Shown piece after piece: positions 62,120 through 64,000 of a stretch of DNA of 64,000 nucleotides. The position numbers were made by a program, and so were the translations under genes. The notes below the pieces were generated by a model, which did no database searches, was not told the origin of the DNA, and saw only the letters and a list, made by a program, of their open reading frames with translations. Origin of the DNA: Alcaligenes parafaecalis (lineage in GTDB: Bacteria > Pseudomonadota > Gammaproteobacteria > Burkholderiales > Burkholderiaceae_B); NCBI RefSeq assembly GCF_026344135.1, contig NZ_JAPKNA010000002.1:248001-312000 (forward strand), read 5' to 3'. The first letter of the stretch is position 1. Every line of letters starts with the position of its first letter.

Positions 62120-62770
62120 ATGTTGTCGACTTGCCTGCCCTTGCCCACCCGCAAGCGGAATGAGGAGTGCGTGACGCCGCAGTATTCACTGTGCTTGTAC
62201 TTGAAGGTGAACTACGAAGAACTATTGCGGCAATTGACCATCCGGCTGCGCTGCCGCGACCGCGCAGCCGATGCCCTGCACGACACCTGGCTGCGCCTGC
62301 ACGGCAGCCGGGAGATCGGGCCAGTGGCTAACCCACGCCAGTATTTGCTGCGCATGGCCAGGAACCTGGCCATCGACGAATGGCGAGCAGAATCAGGAAG
62401 AGGGATGCTGGTGCCTTTGGAAGAGCTGGACGAACAGCAGCAGATTTCCCCTATGCCAGGGCCAGAATCCAGCCTGATCGGTCGGTCCTTGTTGTCGGTC
62501 CTGATCTACGCCATCGAGCTGCTACCCCGCCAACGTCGCGCCATCTTTCTGGCTGCTCGCCTGGAAGAGCAAAGTCTGAGCGTCGTGGCCGAACGCTTCG
62601 GCGTCACCACCAGCAAAGCCCGTAATGAACTGCGCCGGGCAGAAGCCCATTGCGAGCAGGCCTTGCTGGGGAACTGGACGGAGCTGCGTCAGGGACGCAA
62701 TAGCTGTGTGAAGCCACCACCGAGCATGAGTGCAGGGTTCGGGTGGATGGCGGAGCCGGTGGGGTTCTGA
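62120..62770 (+). CDS. ECF sigma factor downstream of the FHA-like gene
   Basis: 216 residues from the ATG at 62120, with GGGAGA 7 nt upstream. Region 2 is CRDRAADALHDTWLRLHG with NPRQYLLRMARNLAIDEWRAE. Region 4 is LPRQRRAIFLAARLEEQSLSVVAERFGVTTSKARNELRRAE. It resembles FecI-type sigma factors but has no FecR or receptor gene beside it. The 22-nt gap to the FHA-like frame suggests they were once co-transcribed. The C-terminal tail (GRNSCVKPPPSMSAGFGW) is longer than usual. Confidence 0.85.
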   Translation: MLSTCLPLPTRKRNEECVTPQYSLCLYLKVNYEELLRQLTIRLRCRDRAADALHDTWLRLHGSREIGPVANPRQYLLRMARNLAIDEWRAESGRGMLVPLEELDEQQQISPMPGPESSLIGRSLLSVLIYAIELLPRQRRAIFLAARLEEQSLSVVAERFGVTTSKARNELRRAEAHCEQALLGNWTELRQGRNSCVKPPPSMSAGFGWMAEPVGF

Positions 62771-62781
62771 TTTGTTACTGG

Positions 62782-62874
62782 TATCGATATGATCGATATT
62801 TTTACTATATCGACAATACCGATATTTGTTGTTTATCGAGTTTATCGATATAATTTAATTATCGATATTAGCGA
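62782..62874. promoter_or_regulatory. Array of TATCGATA repeats, candidate HipB operators
   Basis: An AT-rich stretch between the sigma gene and hipB holds TATCGATA at 62782-62789, 62843-62850 and 62860-62867. It also has ATCGATA at 62792-62798, TATCG-N7-CGATA at 62808-62824 and TATCGAG at 62834-62840. Repeated palindromic sites upstream of hipBA bind HipB for autoregulation in known systems; here the motif and spacing differ from the E. coli TATCC-N8-GGATA sites. Confidence 0.7.
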
Positions 62875-62883
62875 TAAGCCGAC

Positions 62884-63126
62884 ATGCAAATACTTTCTAC
62901 CAGTGATCAGCTTGGTTACCAGCTTGTTGCTCGCCGCAAGGCTTTAGGTTTGACGCAACAGGAAGTGGCTTCTCGTCTGGGGATTAGCCAAAATCGTTTG
63001 TCCGAGCTGGAAAGTCAGCCGAGCCAGTTAACCGTTGAGCGATTGTTAGCCTTGACTGGTATTTTGGGGTTGGAGCTAAGCGTACAACAGCGCTCCCAAG
63101 CCCCTTTGAATGAAAGTGAGTGGTAG
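62884..63126 (+). CDS. hipB: HipB-type antitoxin (XRE DNA-binding protein)
   Basis: 80 residues, nearly all helix-turn-helix: LGYQLVARRKALGLTQQEVASRLGISQNRLSELESQ followed by a short tail ending ESEW. Length and the C-terminal tryptophan resemble E. coli HipB, whose tail contacts DNA or HipA. It starts right after the TATCGATA operator array and stops 2 nt before hipA, the standard toxin-antitoxin order. Confidence 0.9.
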   Translation: MQILSTSDQLGYQLVARRKALGLTQQEVASRLGISQNRLSELESQPSQLTVERLLALTGILGLELSVQQRSQAPLNESEW

Positions 63127-63128
63127 CT

Positions 63129-64000
63129 ATGACACAACGTTCACAGCGACTCTTGCTTGGCTTATGGGCCAATGGAATTCGGGTAGGAACGTGGCAAGTT
63201 GCAGCCAATGGCGAGGACAGGCTGAATTATGATTCGCGTTGGCACGCATCATCACAAGGGCGTCCCTTATCGCTTTCCTTACCCTTCACTATTGATAACG
63301 CTCCCTTACGTGGCCCCCAAGTACGCCATTATTTTGATAACTTGCTGCCAGATAGTGATGTAATTCGCCGTCGTTTGCAGGCGCGGTTCAGAACATCAAG
63401 TACAGATGCCTTTGATTTGCTAACGGCTATTGGGCGTGATTGTGTTGGAGCTATTCAGTTGCTTCCCGACGGTGAGGAGCCGGAGGATGTCTTTGACATT
63501 CAGGCTCACCCTTTAAATGAGGGTGAAATCGCCAATGCTTTGAGGGTGGCCGCTGCAGCACCGTTAGTCTTGGGGCAACAGCAAGTGTCTGACGATGATT
63601 TCAGAATATCCTTGGCTGGCGCCCAGGAAAAAACAGCTTTTTTAAGGCATCAGGGGCAATGGTGCCGACCTGTCGGCTCTACGCCGACAACACATATCTT
63701 TAAGTTGCCTCTGGGTTTGGTGGGTGGCCGCCAAGCGGATATGCGCAGCTCTGTGGAAAATGAATGGTTATGTGCACAGATTTTGCGCGCCTTCGATTTA
63801 CCTGTCGCTCACTGCGAGATGGCCAGGTTTGAAGAGCAAAAGGTATTGATTGTTGAGCGTTTTGATCGGAAGTTAGCTGAGCAGTCCTATTGGTTAAGGT
63901 TGCCGCAGGAAGACTTTTGTCAGGCAACAGGAACATCTCCTGATGCCAAATATGAAGCTGATGGCGGGCCGGGTATTGTTGATATTGCGCGTATCTTGCA
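63129..64000 (+). CDS. hipA: HipA-type serine/threonine kinase toxin (partial, 3' end beyond window)
   Basis: About 290 residues are inside the window; the gene runs off the right edge. Visible motifs match E. coli HipA closely: ISLAGAQEKTAFL, PTTHIFKLPLG, the autophosphorylation-serine region SSVENEW, VLIVERFDR and RLPQEDFCQATGT with KYEADGGPGIVDIAR. HipA phosphorylates glutamyl-tRNA synthetase and induces persistence; HipB neutralises it. The catalytic aspartate region expected after residue 300 is not visible here. Confidence 0.92.
   Translation, partial: MTQRSQRLLLGLWANGIRVGTWQVAANGEDRLNYDSRWHASSQGRPLSLSLPFTIDNAPLRGPQVRHYFDNLLPDSDVIRRRLQARFRTSSTDAFDLLTAIGRDCVGAIQLLPDGEEPEDVFDIQAHPLNEGEIANALRVAAAAPLVLGQQQVSDDDFRISLAGAQEKTAFLRHQGQWCRPVGSTPTTHIFKLPLGLVGGRQADMRSSVENEWLCAQILRAFDLPVAHCEMARFEEQKVLIVERFDRKLAEQSYWLRLPQEDFCQATGTSPDAKYEADGGPGIVDIARIL

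Noticed and set aside
62782..62874. CRISPR-like array in the AT-rich stretch before hipB
   Set aside because: The repeats are only 7-8 bp palindromes with irregular short spacing, consistent with operators and not with CRISPR repeats and spacers.

Overview
The window looks like chromosome of a betaproteobacterium of the Alcaligenaceae, probably Alcaligenes or a close relative. The reasons are the moderately high GC content, the abundance of Bug/TctC periplasmic binding proteins, the TctDE-TctCBA citrate-type cluster, the FepA/BfeA-type receptor and the filamentous-haemagglutinin-like gene. The genus is an inference; no 16S rRNA is present. The window carries a selenocysteine tRNA and one in-frame UGA read as selenocysteine.

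Layout. 1-6.6 kb (minus): nosR-nosZ-nosD-nosF-nosY, the nitrous oxide reductase operon, running off the left edge in nosY. 6.8-8.9 kb (minus): selD and mnmH. 9-12.5 kb (minus): a patatin-like lipase and a FepA-type siderophore receptor behind a Fur box. 12.9-16 kb (plus): a small catabolic-looking cluster (Bug protein, GST, class II aldolase, XRE-cupin regulator). 16.0-25.3 kb (minus): fdoG(Sec)-fdoH-fdoI-fdhE-selA-selB, then tRNA-Sec. This is a respiratory formate dehydrogenase together with most of its Sec-decoding machinery; selD lies about 10 kb away. 25.5-27 kb (minus): a truncated haemoglobin fused to a DUF1971/TehB-like domain and a Crp/Fnr regulator. 27.06-32.3 kb (plus): a strong Fur box followed by a tightly coupled operon of binding protein, ABC permease, ATPase, four-helix CopD-like protein and TonB receptor. 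This iron-regulated importer of unknown substrate is the best candidate for an undescribed system.

32.3-36.6 kb: a 127-nt nested inverted repeat, an XRE-like regulator, and a nitrilase plus MHS transporter opposite a LysR gene. 36.7-43.1 kb (plus): TctD/TctE-type two-component system, TctC-TctB-TctA and an AbrB-family membrane protein. 43.2-48.9 kb (minus): flavin-binding stress protein, Cu/Zn superoxide dismutase, LysR regulator, a second nitrilase, and an ActP-type symporter with its DUF485 partner. 49-53.2 kb (plus): a FecI-FecR-FecA-type iron signalling and uptake unit with Fur boxes. 53.4-55 kb: two back-to-back methyltransferases. 55-62.8 kb: a small secreted protein, a 2200-residue filamentous-haemagglutinin-like frame that has lost its N-terminal secretion region, and an ECF sigma factor. 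62.8-64 kb: a HipBA toxin-antitoxin module behind an array of TATCGATA repeats; hipA runs off the right edge.

Two themes dominate. The first is anaerobic or low-oxygen respiration: N2O reduction, formate oxidation through a selenoenzyme, a haemoglobin and a Fnr-family regulator, with Fnr-like sites in several promoters. The second is iron acquisition: three TonB receptors in three separate units, each with a recognisable Fur-like site. Small carboxylate and nitrile uptake genes fill the space between them. All functions are read from protein motifs by eye; nothing here was confirmed by database search.
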